A stretch of DNA of 64,000 nt from DATBAX01 sp963762965 (GCA_963762965.1 CAVXME010000001.1:62001-126000), one strand, 5' to 3'; positions 9,681 through 18,040 are shown, counted from the stretch's first letter. A program made the numbers and translations. The notes: generated from the sequence alone by a model not told the origin.

Positions 9681-9735
9681 GGAAAAAATCCTTTATTCAC
9701 TCCATAAGAAAATCGCATGGGGCAGTTTTTCTAAT

Positions 9736-10536
9736 ATGGAACCAGGAAGCGCCAAGCCTTACTTGAAAATCGGCGACGTGGCCCGCATGGTGGGCGTGTC
9801 CTCTTCTGTGATCCGTTCCTGGGAAAGCCTGGGCGTCATCCGGCCCAAACGCACCGTCAGCAAGTACCGCCTGTATACCAATGAAGATGTAAAGCTGCTC
9901 AAGCGCGCGCGGTTTCTGCGCAAAGTCCGCGGCTTGAACGCGCCTGCCATTGTGCAGTTGCTGAAGCGTGAAGGCAAGTTGGAACCGAGTTCTGATGGGT
10001 CGGCGAAGGCCATTGGCATTCGCTTGCGCCAGTTGCGCGCCCGCGGCGGATTTTCCCTGGCTCAGGTTGCTAAAGCTGTCGGTATCTCGCTGGGCTTCCT
10101 GAGCGCTCTGGAACGTTCGCACATGAGCGCGTCGGTCAGCACGCTGCGCAAGCTGGCGCGTTTTTACAAAACCAACATCATCGATTTTTACGATACCGCG
10201 GAACCCAACAGCCACCTGGTGCGTCCTGACCGGCGCAAAGTATTGGAGGCGGGCCCCGGCGTGCGCATGGAATTGCTGGCCTGGGGCAATGCCGTCATGG
10301 AGCCTCACCTGTTCCGCGTCGCTCCACAGGCCGGCAGCGGCGAATCCTACGCTCACGTCGGCGAAGAGTTTCTTTACATCCTGCGCGGAGAGTTGCTGAT
10401 TTCTCTGGAGAAAGAGGAATACCGGCTCAAGTCCGGCGATAGCTTTTATTTTGAAAGCGCATTACCGCACAGCTGGAAAAATCCCGGCCGCACCGAGACC
10501 TTGATCTTGTGGGTCAATACTCCACCCACATTCTAG
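9736..10536 (+). CDS. transcriptional regulator with MerR HTH, XRE HTH and cupin domains
   Basis: Protein of 266 residues with three recognisable parts. Residues 8-75 are a MerR-type winged helix (KIGDVARMVGVSSSVIRSWE, then RLYTNEDV). Residues 92-152 are an XRE/Cro helix-turn-helix (RLRQLRARGGFSLAQVAKAV, GISLGFLSALER). Residues 185-262 are a cupin_2 barrel with HVGEEFLYILRGE and ALPHSWKN as likely ligand or metal positions. XRE-cupin proteins such as PuuR repress amine catabolism genes; a MerR domain on top is unusual. It is divergent from the TonB-receptor operon and preceded by a palindromic operator that also occurs before the ACT permease at 12.6 kb. It is probably the local regulator, with the cupin sensing the pathway substrate; this is inference. 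Confidence 0.88.
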   Translation: MEPGSAKPYLKIGDVARMVGVSSSVIRSWESLGVIRPKRTVSKYRLYTNEDVKLLKRARFLRKVRGLNAPAIVQLLKREGKLEPSSDGSAKAIGIRLRQLRARGGFSLAQVAKAVGISLGFLSALERSHMSASVSTLRKLARFYKTNIIDFYDTAEPNSHLVRPDRRKVLEAGPGVRMELLAWGNAVMEPHLFRVAPQAGSGESYAHVGEEFLYILRGELLISLEKEEYRLKSGDSFYFESALPHSWKNPGRTETLILWVNTPPTF

Positions 10537-10546
10537 CTGCATGCTT

Positions 10547-11041
10547 TTATTCCGCTGGCGCGGAAATGTGCTCATGCACGATTAGCCATTTTCCATCCTG
10601 CTTCTGAAATACTACGGTCCAGCGCAGGGTGGCCATATCTCGCTTTCCATCTTTCATCACCAGATCTTCTTTCACCGTCGCAGTGCCCCAAACGTAATCA
10701 CCGGCGGGATGCAACATCAGATCGTCATTTACAGTGAATGTGCCACTCTTGATCGTGTCCAGAATCTTAGTGACACCGGATTGAAACTCCGCCCAACTGT
10801 TGTACTTGAGTGGCGACTCGTCATAAAACACATTCGGTCCTTGAGCGTGGAACTGGGCTTCCTGTGCGGGATCAAGCGTGGCCCAGGTGTCCCAGATTTT
10901 TTGTACGTAGGCTTTGTCCGGGATGGGACCCATCTTCTCTGAGGATTTCTTGCTCTGGGCTGCGCTGGACAGACTAAGACTGGCAAAGCCCAGCGCAAGG
11001 ATGATCAAGCAAATCGAAGTGACCGTGAACTGCTTTCGCAT
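10547..11041 (-). CDS. secreted SnoaL/DUF4440-like protein (NTF2-like fold)
   Basis: Protein of 164 residues with a signal peptide of about 28 residues (ending ...SLSSAAQ), so it is exported. The remainder resembles SnoaL-like/DUF4440 NTF2-fold proteins: an N-terminal helix with WATLDPAQEAQFHA and a C-terminal sheet with TLRWTVVFQKQDGKWLIVHEH, the usual ending of this family. GGAGGAGAGG before the ATG is a strong ribosome site. It begins 58 bp after the ACT permease stop on the same strand and may be co-transcribed. Members bind small ligands or catalyse varied reactions; no function can be assigned. It converges with the regulator gene with 10 bp between stops. Confidence 0.7.
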   Translation of the reverse strand: MRKQFTVTSICLIILALGFASLSLSSAAQSKKSSEKMGPIPDKAYVQKIWDTWATLDPAQEAQFHAQGPNVFYDESPLKYNSWAEFQSGVTKILDTIKSGTFTVNDDLMLHPAGDYVWGTATVKEDLVMKDGKRDMATLRWTVVFQKQDGKWLIVHEHISAPAE

Positions 11042-11099
11042 AAACCTCTCCTCCGTACTCGAAAATCAAGATTGCCGCCCACAAACTTTTGCGAACCAC

Positions 11100-12590
11100 T
11101 CACTTCTTAATATGCACCAAATGAGCATCTCCAGCTGGGGCCGTCCCGTGTTCGTATGGTTTGGCCGTCGTCATGTAGATCAATCCACTCACCAGCACGA
11201 TGATGGTGGTCAGAATCATCCCATAATTCTGATACCAGGGATCAGAAGGACTGCGCGGCCATACCATATTCACAATCGCTCCAAGTCCATAGATCAGTGC
11301 CGCGACGTTGACCGGCCAAGCCCAGGCTCCCAAACGAAATTCGCCGCTCGGGATCCATCCCCTATATCGTGCGAAGAGAGCACCCAACACAATCATTTGA
11401 AACGCGACATAGATTCCAGCCGAACCAAACACGATGATGGTGCGCACCGCATCTTCCAGAAACAATCCTGCGATGGCGATCAGCGCAGGGGCGAAGCCCG
11501 CCAGCAGCAATGCAAGGATTGGCATGTGGGTGCGAGGAGACAGTCTGCTCAAATGCTGGCTGCCAAAAATCATGCCATCACGCGCATAAGCGAATAGAAG
11601 ACGGCTGGTCGCCGCTTGCAGACTGAGCAGACAAGAAAAGAACGACACCAGCACCACCGCGATCACGGCTCGCAATCCGATTTCACCCAATGCTCCTCGC
11701 AGGGCGGTAACCACCGGATCTGCATCCTTCCCTGAAATTGCCGCGCCCATATCCGGTACGGCGAGCACCAGAGCAAGGCAGACAAGAATGGCGGCCGCGC
11801 CACCGATGTAAATTGTCATGCGCATCGCCTTAGGAATCGCAACTCCCGGATTCGGCGTCTCCTCAGCAACATCTCCACAGGCTTCAAATCCGTAATAGGC
11901 AAACATGGCAGCCACGCTCGATGCCAGAAACGCAGGAAGATAATGTCCGTTCGATCCCAAGCCGAAACTTTGAAAGAGAACACCAAAGCTCTGGTGCCGC
12001 GCGAATATCAGAAGATAAGAGCCAACCAGCACCGCACCGACCAGTTCACACACAAATCCAAACATCGCGACTCGACCGAGCAGCTTTGTGCCGCTGACGT
12101 TGAGCAATGTGGTGGCAACGATCATCCCCACCGCAGTCCAGATTTCACCGGCATGGGACATGTTCACGCCCACCACCTGGGTTAAATAAGGAGCGCCTCC
12201 GACAGCAACGGCTGCGATCGTGGTGCAGAGCGCCCAGAGATAAACCCAACCCGCCATCCAGGCCCAGCGTTTGCCTACGAGGCGACGAGCCCACGGATAG
12301 AGACCACCTGAGATTGGAAACTGCGAAACGATCTCTCCGAAGACAAGGCATACCAGCAACTGTCCGAGGCCCACAAAGATGTAGCTCCAAAACATGGGAG
12401 GCCCGCCGGCTGTTATCGCCAAGGCAAAAACTGTATAGACACCGACCACAGGAGAGAGATAAGTGAAACCGAGAGAAAAATTCTGCCACAAGCTCATGGT
12501 GCGATCAAATTTTGAGCTGTATCCCAGAGCTTGCAGTTGCGCGGAATCGGCGTTGGCTGTTTTCGACGGTTGGTCTGTCAATCGGATCAC
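11100..12590 (-). CDS. amino acid/GABA permease of the ACT (amino acid-choline transporter) family
   Basis: Inner-membrane transporter of 496 residues with about 12 hydrophobic segments. The N-terminal signature LGYSSKFDRTMSLWQNFSLG followed by FTYLSPVVG is typical of the ACT branch of the APC superfamily, which includes yeast GABA permease Uga4 and bacterial choline/GABA/amino acid carriers. EEXPNPG-like segment AEETPNPGVAIPKAM lies mid-protein. The start is a GTG at 12590; the next ATG is residue 31, which would remove conserved sequence. Its promoter carries the same operator as the regulator gene, so it belongs to the same regulon although it is not in the main operon. GABA is a plausible substrate given the GabT-like enzyme. 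Confidence 0.83.
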   Translation of the reverse strand: MIRLTDQPSKTANADSAQLQALGYSSKFDRTMSLWQNFSLGFTYLSPVVGVYTVFALAITAGGPPMFWSYIFVGLGQLLVCLVFGEIVSQFPISGGLYPWARRLVGKRWAWMAGWVYLWALCTTIAAVAVGGAPYLTQVVGVNMSHAGEIWTAVGMIVATTLLNVSGTKLLGRVAMFGFVCELVGAVLVGSYLLIFARHQSFGVLFQSFGLGSNGHYLPAFLASSVAAMFAYYGFEACGDVAEETPNPGVAIPKAMRMTIYIGGAAAILVCLALVLAVPDMGAAISGKDADPVVTALRGALGEIGLRAVIAVVLVSFFSCLLSLQAATSRLLFAYARDGMIFGSQHLSRLSPRTHMPILALLLAGFAPALIAIAGLFLEDAVRTIIVFGSAGIYVAFQMIVLGALFARYRGWIPSGEFRLGAWAWPVNVAALIYGLGAIVNMVWPRSPSDPWYQNYGMILTTIIVLVSGLIYMTTAKPYEHGTAPAGDAHLVHIKK

Positions 12591-12623
12591 CCGAATAGCC
12601 GGGGTTTCGCGGCTATCTCCTCA

Positions 12624-12662
12624 AAGCTTGGCGGATTATAGCAAGGTTGTCCGGGAATGCAA
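12624..12662 (-). promoter_or_regulatory. promoter and operator of the ACT permease, second copy of the shared palindrome
   Basis: Read on the minus strand: TTGCAT (12657-12662), 16 bp, TATAAT (12635-12640). The 25-bp operator (12624-12648) starts with AACCTTGC, continues TATAATCC and ends in CAAGCTT. It matches the copy at 9631-9655 at 22 of 25 positions, the first 16 being identical, and has the same distance to -35 and -10. The right arm is degenerate, so the palindrome is imperfect. Transcription would start near 12628, about 38 bases before the GTG. Confidence 0.75.
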
Positions 12663-12836
12663 TTCTCGCGATTAGGGTTACGCCGCTCGAATTGGAACCG
12701 CGATCCTGAAGAAGATCCCTCCCAAACTCACTGAAAACGCACGCCTCATAGTAAAGTAGTAGTAGACCCCAGACTGACACCCCGCCCTCGGGCCGGCCTC
12801 TAGTCAAGGCACCGCAATTTCAGGAAGGAAGTTGAT

Positions 12837-14645
12837 TTGAGTTCAGGCATTCGCAACATCGCTATTATTGCGCACGTAGACCACGGCAAGACCACGCTCG
12901 TCGACGCCATGCTGCAACAAAGTGGCACGTTCCGTGCCAACGAGGCCCATGTGGAACGGGTCATGGATTCCAACGACCTTGAGCGGGAACGCGGCATCAC
13001 CATTCTCGCGAAAAATACCGCCGTTCACTATCACGACATCAAGATCAACATCGTCGACACGCCCGGCCACAGCGATTTCGGCGGCGAAGTCGAACGCGCC
13101 CTCAAGATGGTGGACGGCGTCATGCTTCTGGTCGATGCCAGCGAAGGCCCTCTGCCGCAGACCCGCTACGTGCTCAGCAAAGCCCTCGAAGCGCACCTGA
13201 AGCCAATCCTCGTTATTAACAAGATTGACCGCTCCGATGCACGTCCCCAGGAAGTATTAAACGAAGTTTACGACCTCTTCATTGACCTTGACGCGAAAGA
13301 AGAGCAGCTCGATTTCCCGGTCCTCTACACCAACGCGAAAATCGGCACCGCTTCCCGGGATATTAAAGGTGGCGGCGAGAACTTGCAGCTGTTGTTCGAG
13401 ACCATCGTGAAAACGATCCCTCCGCCGGGTGGAGACGCCGCAGGCCCGTTGCAGATCCTGGTAGCAAATCTCGATTACAGCGACTACTTAGGCAGACTTG
13501 CGATTGCTCGCGTATTCAACGGAACCATGCGCACAGGTGAAGACGTTGGCATCGCCAAGCTCGATGGCACGCTTCAGAAAACAAAGATCACCAAGCTGTT
13601 CTCGTTTTCCGGACTGAAACGAACTGACATCACCGAAACGACTCTGGGTGACATCATCGCGGTCGCCGGTGTAGAAGACATCACCATCGGCGAAACCATT
13701 ACCACGATAGAGAATCCAGCCCCGCTGCCGCCGATCACCATCGATGAGCCCACCATCGCCATGCAGTTCACGGTCAACACTTCCCCGTTCGCAGGACGGG
13801 AGGGCACATTCGTTACTTCGCGAAATCTGCGCGAGCGTTTACAAAAAGAGCTTCTGACCAACGTTTCACTGCGCGTCGAAGATACCGGAACCACAGACGC
13901 TTTCACGGTTATGGGCCGCGGCGAACTGCAACTCTCCATCCTCATTGAAATGATGCGGCGCGAAGGCTTCGAGCTTATGGTCGGCAAGCCGGAGATCATC
14001 ACCAAACGAGTCGATGGCAAGTTGATGGAACCAGTGGAGAAGCTCACGGTTGACGTTCCAGAAGAATTTGTTGGCGTAGTGATGGAGCAGCTTGGTACCC
14101 GCAAGGGCGAAGTCACTAATATGCACAACCATGGCTACGGTCGGGTCCGCATCGAGTTTCGCGTCGGCAGCCGCGGCCTGATCGGCTTGCGCAGCCAGTT
14201 GCTGACTGACACGCGCGGCACCATCGTCATGAATTCTCTGTTCGATGGATACACCGAATGGCAGGGCGAAATTCCACATCGCCTGACCGGGGCTCTTGTC
14301 TCCGACCGCAACGGCGTCACCACTCCGTACGCTCTTTATAATTTGCAGGAACGCGGCGAACTGTTCGTCGGCTCAACGATTGATGTTTACGAAGGCATGA
14401 TCGTAGGCGAAAACGCCAAAGATAATGACCTCGATGTCAACGTAGTCCGCGAGAAGAAGTTGACCAACATGCGATCCTCCACTTCGGACATGGCGATCCG
14501 TCTCGTGCCCTACCGCAACCTGAATCTGGAACAGGCCATCGAATTCATCGCCGATGATGAATACGTCGAAATCACGCCGAAGTCTCTGCGCCTGCGCAAG
14601 AAAGTCCTGCAAGCCAGCATGCGCAAAAAGAAGACAGCAGAATAA
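12837..14645 (+). CDS. typA: ribosome-associated GTPase TypA/BipA
   Basis: Translational GTPase of 602 residues, the usual length. It acts on the ribosome during stress and 50S assembly. G motifs: G1 AHVDHGKT (12-19), G2 within RERGITI, G3 DTPG (74-77), G4 NKID (128-131). The EF-G-like domains and the TypA-specific C-terminus follow (GSRGLIGLRSQLLTDTRG and the RLRKKVLQ ending). The start is a TTG at 12837 with AGGAAGGAAG just upstream. It stands alone between the ACT permease and a small zinc-ribbon gene. Nothing unusual. Confidence 0.96.
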   Translation: MSSGIRNIAIIAHVDHGKTTLVDAMLQQSGTFRANEAHVERVMDSNDLERERGITILAKNTAVHYHDIKINIVDTPGHSDFGGEVERALKMVDGVMLLVDASEGPLPQTRYVLSKALEAHLKPILVINKIDRSDARPQEVLNEVYDLFIDLDAKEEQLDFPVLYTNAKIGTASRDIKGGGENLQLLFETIVKTIPPPGGDAAGPLQILVANLDYSDYLGRLAIARVFNGTMRTGEDVGIAKLDGTLQKTKITKLFSFSGLKRTDITETTLGDIIAVAGVEDITIGETITTIENPAPLPPITIDEPTIAMQFTVNTSPFAGREGTFVTSRNLRERLQKELLTNVSLRVEDTGTTDAFTVMGRGELQLSILIEMMRREGFELMVGKPEIITKRVDGKLMEPVEKLTVDVPEEFVGVVMEQLGTRKGEVTNMHNHGYGRVRIEFRVGSRGLIGLRSQLLTDTRGTIVMNSLFDGYTEWQGEIPHRLTGALVSDRNGVTTPYALYNLQERGELFVGSTIDVYEGMIVGENAKDNDLDVNVVREKKLTNMRSSTSDMAIRLVPYRNLNLEQAIEFIADDEYVEITPKSLRLRKKVLQASMRKKKTAE

Positions 14646-14692
14646 CCATCGAGGGTGCCCCGTTCAAGCTCTGCTTGGGCGGGGATTTTCCA

Positions 14693-14917
14693 ATGCCGAA
14701 AAAGCCGGACTCCAAGCCCGAACCCAAGCTGAAAATGTTCCTGGTCCCGTGCAGTTGCGGCACAACATTTGCCGTCGCCGAAAATTACGACCGTCAAGGC
14801 ACAGCCTGGGGCAGATACTTAAAGTGTCCCAGCTGCGGCAAGCGTCACGATCCCAAGAACCGCTTGCTGCAAATGGGCTATCAGCGCGGAAAGTACTGGT
14901 CGGTGGACGAGTGCTGA
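14693..14917 (+). CDS. small zinc-ribbon-like protein
   Basis: Hypothetical protein of 74 residues starting at MPKKPDSK. It has a CxC pair (C20, C22) and a CxxC pair (C45, C48) in PCSCGTTF and LKCPSCGK, which fits a small zinc ribbon. The N-terminus is lysine/proline rich. The alternative start is a TTG at 14675. It begins 47 bp after typA on the same strand and may be read through from it. Function unknown; a nucleic-acid- or protein-binding ribbon is plausible. Coding is supported by the paired cysteines and GC-rich codon use. Confidence 0.6.
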   Translation: MPKKPDSKPEPKLKMFLVPCSCGTTFAVAENYDRQGTAWGRYLKCPSCGKRHDPKNRLLQMGYQRGKYWSVDEC

Positions 14918-15094
14918 CCGCTCAACACCGCTCCCACGGCGCGCTTGGCAGATTCACTTCCCTTAAATCCCAGACCTGCTATACTGCGTCCGCATTTGAC
15001 TGTTCGCCATCTCCGGCTTCTCAGCACGCCCAACCAGCCTCTGCTCCTCCGCCGAAGTAGACGCTCTCAAATAGCTCATTCCGAGGCTATTCGC

Positions 15095-15460
15095 GTGAAA
15101 AATATTTTCGTGGGCAATCTGGATTTCAATACCGGGGAAGACGAACTGCGCCAGTTGTTCGCGGCGCATGGGCAAGTGGATCGCGTAAGCATCATGACCG
15201 ACCGGGACACCGGACGTTCACGCGGTTTCGGATTCGTGGAAATGACCAACGCGGAAGAGGGAGACAAAGCAATCGCCGCCCTCAACGGCAGCCAGGTCGG
15301 CGGACGCACCCTCAACGTAAACGAAGCCCGTCCCAAAGTAGAGCGTGGCGGCGGTGGCGGCCGAGACAGTGGTGGTGGCAGAGACCGCGGCGGCCACGGT
15401 GGTGGCGGTGGAGGCAGAGATCGTGGCGGACGCGGCGGCGGGGGCGGCGGCAGGTACTAG
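15095..15460 (+). CDS. glycine-rich RRM RNA-binding protein
   Basis: Single RNA-recognition-motif protein of 121 residues from a GTG at 15095. RNP2 is IFVGNL (residues 4-9) and RNP1 is RGFGFVEM (43-50). After residue 85 the chain becomes an RGG-type tail of glycine, arginine and aspartate repeats. This is the architecture of bacterial Rbp proteins linked to cold response and RNA chaperoning in the cytoplasm. The frame is open back to 14945 but that upstream part has no RRM similarity, and GAGG lies ten bases before the GTG. Role inferred from the family. Confidence 0.87.
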   Translation: MKNIFVGNLDFNTGEDELRQLFAAHGQVDRVSIMTDRDTGRSRGFGFVEMTNAEEGDKAIAALNGSQVGGRTLNVNEARPKVERGGGGGRDSGGGRDRGGHGGGGGGRDRGGRGGGGGGRY

Positions 15461-15505
15461 AAGCCGAAATTCGCGTCACGCTTAGCATAAGTGTCGGAGA
15501 CAGAA

Positions 15506-15658
15506 ATGTCCGAAGGATTGTTTAGCCCGTTCCACCTTCTGGTGCTGCTATTTTCAGCCGTGTCGGTCTTCGGTGCGCCATTTCTCGCTGGCTTCTTCTT
15601 GGGTCGCTATGTGGAACTGAAGAAATCGAAAAGGGAGACTGGCCAACCCAATCCCTAA
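15506..15658 (+). CDS. 50-residue single-TM protein, TatA-like N-terminus
   Basis: Short frame MSEGLFSPFHLLVLLFSAVS, continuing to a 50-residue product with one hydrophobic helix (about residues 8-32) and a charged tail (ELKKSKRETGQ). GGAG lies seven bases before the ATG. The N-terminus recalls acidobacterial TatA proteins, which start with GLFQP-HLLVIL-type segments, but the FGP hinge and amphipathic helix of TatA are missing. It is probably a small membrane protein of unknown function or a TatA relic. It sits 45 bp after the RRM gene, same strand. Confidence 0.5.
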   Translation: MSEGLFSPFHLLVLLFSAVSVFGAPFLAGFFLGRYVELKKSKRETGQPNP

Positions 15659-15673
15659 AGGATGGCCGGGTGG

Positions 15674-15757
15674 CCCTACTCTTTGAGTGGGTTTTGATCT
15701 CGCTGAAATCAGCGGACGGAGGGTGCCCCATGTCTCGCCGTTTTTGCGAGACGTGGG
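15674..15757. repeat. two adjacent CCCA/TGGG-ended hairpins
   Basis: Hairpin A at 15674-15691: CCCTACTC, a TTT loop, then GAGTGGG, with one bulged T. Hairpin B at 15727-15757: CCCATGTCTCGC, a seven-base loop CGTTTTT, then GCGAGACGTGGG (one T-G wobble). The same design, with a different stem sequence, occurs at 17007-17037. The region 15659-15861 otherwise holds no gene that I can support. Confidence 0.7.
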
Positions 15758-15861
15758 AACCACGGACGTTGGAGGCTTGTTCTTTTGATTCTGTGAAGGC
15801 GCTCTTCAAGAGCACAAAAAACAGAGCACAGGTAAGCCGCACGCCAATCTTTACTCCAACC

Positions 15862-16830
15862 TTATTTGCGCGACGTCAGTAAACGTCGGTGAATCGTCCT
15901 TGCCTCATCACGGCCAAGTTCGCTAACATCGCACGGATTCCCTGAGAACACCGCTTTGAGATGCTTGATCGCCTTTGCCTTATTCTCGCGCTCATGAAGC
16001 CAAATCTTCGCAAGTGCAAGGTTGGCTTCTTTGTCCCCAGCCTGCACCGAATGCTCGAACCATCGGTAGGCCTCGTCCAGGTCTCCTTGCTTCAGATAAT
16101 GCATAGCCAAATTGAAAGCAGCGGAGCTGTACCCTTGCTTGTAAGCTTTCTTGTACCAGTAAATAGCACGCGTCCGATCAATCGGAATGCCCTTTCGACC
16201 ATCTGAAAGATAGTTCCCGAGAAGAATCTGGCAACTGGTGTCGCCGGCCTTTGCGCCTTTCAACAGCAGGGGTAGGGCCTCGGCGTATCGGCCGCGAGTA
16301 TCTAGCAAGTCTGCCTGCATGTACAACAGATCACCGGCGGATAAAGCCTTTTGCTCTTTGCGCAAACGTTTTGTCTCCAGACGCGCCGGTTCGGTGAGTT
16401 TGTCCGTTGCAGCAACCGCAAGCTTCAGATAACGGAGACCCTCGGCCCGGTCACCTCCATAGCGAAGGTGGATCTTTGCGATCTCGATCAATCCATCTTC
16501 ATCGCCAGCGTGCACTGCGCGGTCGAACCACTTCAAAGCCTTTGCCCACTGTTTCGCGTCGCGAAAGAACATTCCAAGATTGAATGCGGCAGCCCAGGAG
16601 CCCTGTTTGTAGGCTCGATTCCACCAGCGAAGCGCTTCATCCACGTTTACTTTGCGGGTGATCCCGTAGGCATAGTCGTAACCGACTGACACCTGAGCAA
16701 CTTCGTCACCAAGCTTCGCGGCACGCAGTAGCGACAGCAATCCCTTGGAGCCATATCCCTTATCTGATTCGCGCTGTCCCCGTCGGCGGAGGCGTTCAGC
16801 TTCGCCATTTTGAGCGCTCGATTTTTTCAC
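15862..16830 (-). CDS. Sel1/TPR-repeat protein
   Basis: Protein of 322 residues made largely of Sel1-like helical repeats of 36 residues, for example ALRWWNRAYKQGSWAAAFNL, ALKWFDRAVHAGDEDGLIEI and AIYWYKKAYKQGYSSAAFNL. No signal peptide or membrane segment is seen, so it is likely cytoplasmic. Such solenoids act as protein-interaction scaffolds. It has no clear partner: the downstream gene ends in a repeat-bearing gap and the upstream SDR is divergent. Function cannot be stated further. Confidence 0.8.
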   Translation of the reverse strand: MKKSSAQNGEAERLRRRGQRESDKGYGSKGLLSLLRAAKLGDEVAQVSVGYDYAYGITRKVNVDEALRWWNRAYKQGSWAAAFNLGMFFRDAKQWAKALKWFDRAVHAGDEDGLIEIAKIHLRYGGDRAEGLRYLKLAVAATDKLTEPARLETKRLRKEQKALSAGDLLYMQADLLDTRGRYAEALPLLLKGAKAGDTSCQILLGNYLSDGRKGIPIDRTRAIYWYKKAYKQGYSSAAFNLAMHYLKQGDLDEAYRWFEHSVQAGDKEANLALAKIWLHERENKAKAIKHLKAVFSGNPCDVSELGRDEARTIHRRLLTSRK

Positions 16831-16940
16831 CGCATCTCCCTGATCCCGGCATATCCTAACGTCTTAAATGCGATCTAATCGTAGCATCCCGAGACACGCG
16901 AGCTGAAGGGTGACGTCACAAAGGCAGGTCCCTCCACTCC

Positions 16941-17037
16941 GCAGATCATCGCTTTGCGATGATCTGCTCCGGTCGGGATGACAGAGCTGAGGAGACCTGA
17001 AACATCCCCACTCAAGCCAAAATCGGGCTTGAGTGGG
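16941..17037. repeat. two palindromic hairpins upstream of the SDR gene
   Basis: Hairpin 1 (16941-16967) is a perfect 12-bp stem, GCAGATCATCGC with a TTT loop. Hairpin 2 (17007-17037) is a perfect 12-bp stem, CCCACTCAAGCC, loop AAAATCG, then GGCTTGAGTGGG. Hairpin 2 has the same CCCA...TGGG ends and, on the other strand, a CGATTTT loop close to the CGTTTTT loop at 15739-15745. Neither has a T tract, so they are not typical terminators. The rest of the 16831-17111 gap shows no gene. Confidence 0.7.
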
Positions 17038-17111
17038 CCACCGTCGTTCCTTCACGCTTCCTCCGGTGTACACTGCTCTTCCATAAAACTAAAAGAAAAG
17101 AGGAACCCACC

Positions 17112-17984
17112 ATGGCATCCGTACTCATCACTGGAACCAGCACAGGCATCGGCCTCGCAACGGCGCTCACTCTCGGCCGCGCGGGACACAAAGTGTACGC
17201 CACCATGCGCAATCCTTCGCGAGCGCCAGAGCTCGGCGAGAGAGCTGCACAGGAGAAGCTTCCCATCAAAGTTTCGGTGATGGATGTGGACTCGGACAGT
17301 TCGGTGAAAACTGCGATTGCAGATATCCAAAAAGACGCCGGCCACATCGATGTGCTTATTAATAACGCCGGGGTGGAACGTAGCGGATCGATCGAAGAAC
17401 TTCCTCTGTCCGATTTCCGGGCGGTGATGGAGACCAATTATTTCGGGGTCATCCGCTGCATTCAGGCGCTGGTGCCGCAAATGCGCCAGCGCAAGAGCGG
17501 ATGCATCATCAACGTGGCCTCGGTTGCCGGTCACGTCTCCTGTTCGCCGCTGGCCCCTTACACCGCGTCCAAGTTCGCCCTGGAAGCGCTCAGCGAGGCG
17601 CTAGCCCAGGAGATGAAGACGTTTAACGTCCGCGTCGCCGTGGTCGAACCCGGCATTATCGACACTCCCATGGCCCGGCGCATCGAAGGTCCGGGAAACA
17701 GCTCACCATATTTGCAGCAACGGCGTTTTGCTCACATGTTTGCAGCGTCGCTCAAGAATCCGGCGTCGCCATCGCTGGTGGCAGAAAAAATCCGCGAGAT
17801 CATCGAGAGCGGCACCTGGCAACTGCGTCACCCCGTGGGGCCAGATGCGGTGCCATTTCTCGAGTGGCGCAAATCCATGACCGACGAACAATGGGTGGCC
17901 CTGAACGCCGCCGACGACGATACCTGGTACAGCAGCATGGAGCGCGACTTCGGCATGGCCATCCGCCCCAAAAAAGCTAGTTGA
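17112..17984 (+). CDS. short-chain dehydrogenase/reductase (SDR)
   Basis: Classical SDR oxidoreductase of 290 residues with a Rossmann fold. The cofactor glycine motif TGTSTGIG is at 7-14, NNAG at 84-87, catalytic Ser137 and the YxxxK pair Y150/K154 (APYTASKF). It is preferentially NADP(H)-type by the arginine in MRNPSR, though this is a weak indicator. The C-terminus extends some 40 residues beyond the minimal SDR. Substrate unknown. It is flanked by repeats and a tRNA gene and has no operon partner. Confidence 0.88.
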   Translation: MASVLITGTSTGIGLATALTLGRAGHKVYATMRNPSRAPELGERAAQEKLPIKVSVMDVDSDSSVKTAIADIQKDAGHIDVLINNAGVERSGSIEELPLSDFRAVMETNYFGVIRCIQALVPQMRQRKSGCIINVASVAGHVSCSPLAPYTASKFALEALSEALAQEMKTFNVRVAVVEPGIIDTPMARRIEGPGNSSPYLQQRRFAHMFAASLKNPASPSLVAEKIREIIESGTWQLRHPVGPDAVPFLEWRKSMTDEQWVALNAADDDTWYSSMERDFGMAIRPKKAS

Positions 17985-18040
17985 GGGCTTGGCAAATTGG
18001 GCACGGCTGCGGCTCGGTTTGGATTTTCTCCTAATTAAGG

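Noticed and set aside
17007..17037. Rho-independent terminator
   Set aside because: Perfect stem but no T tract on either side; better explained as a member of the hairpin family at 15674-15757.
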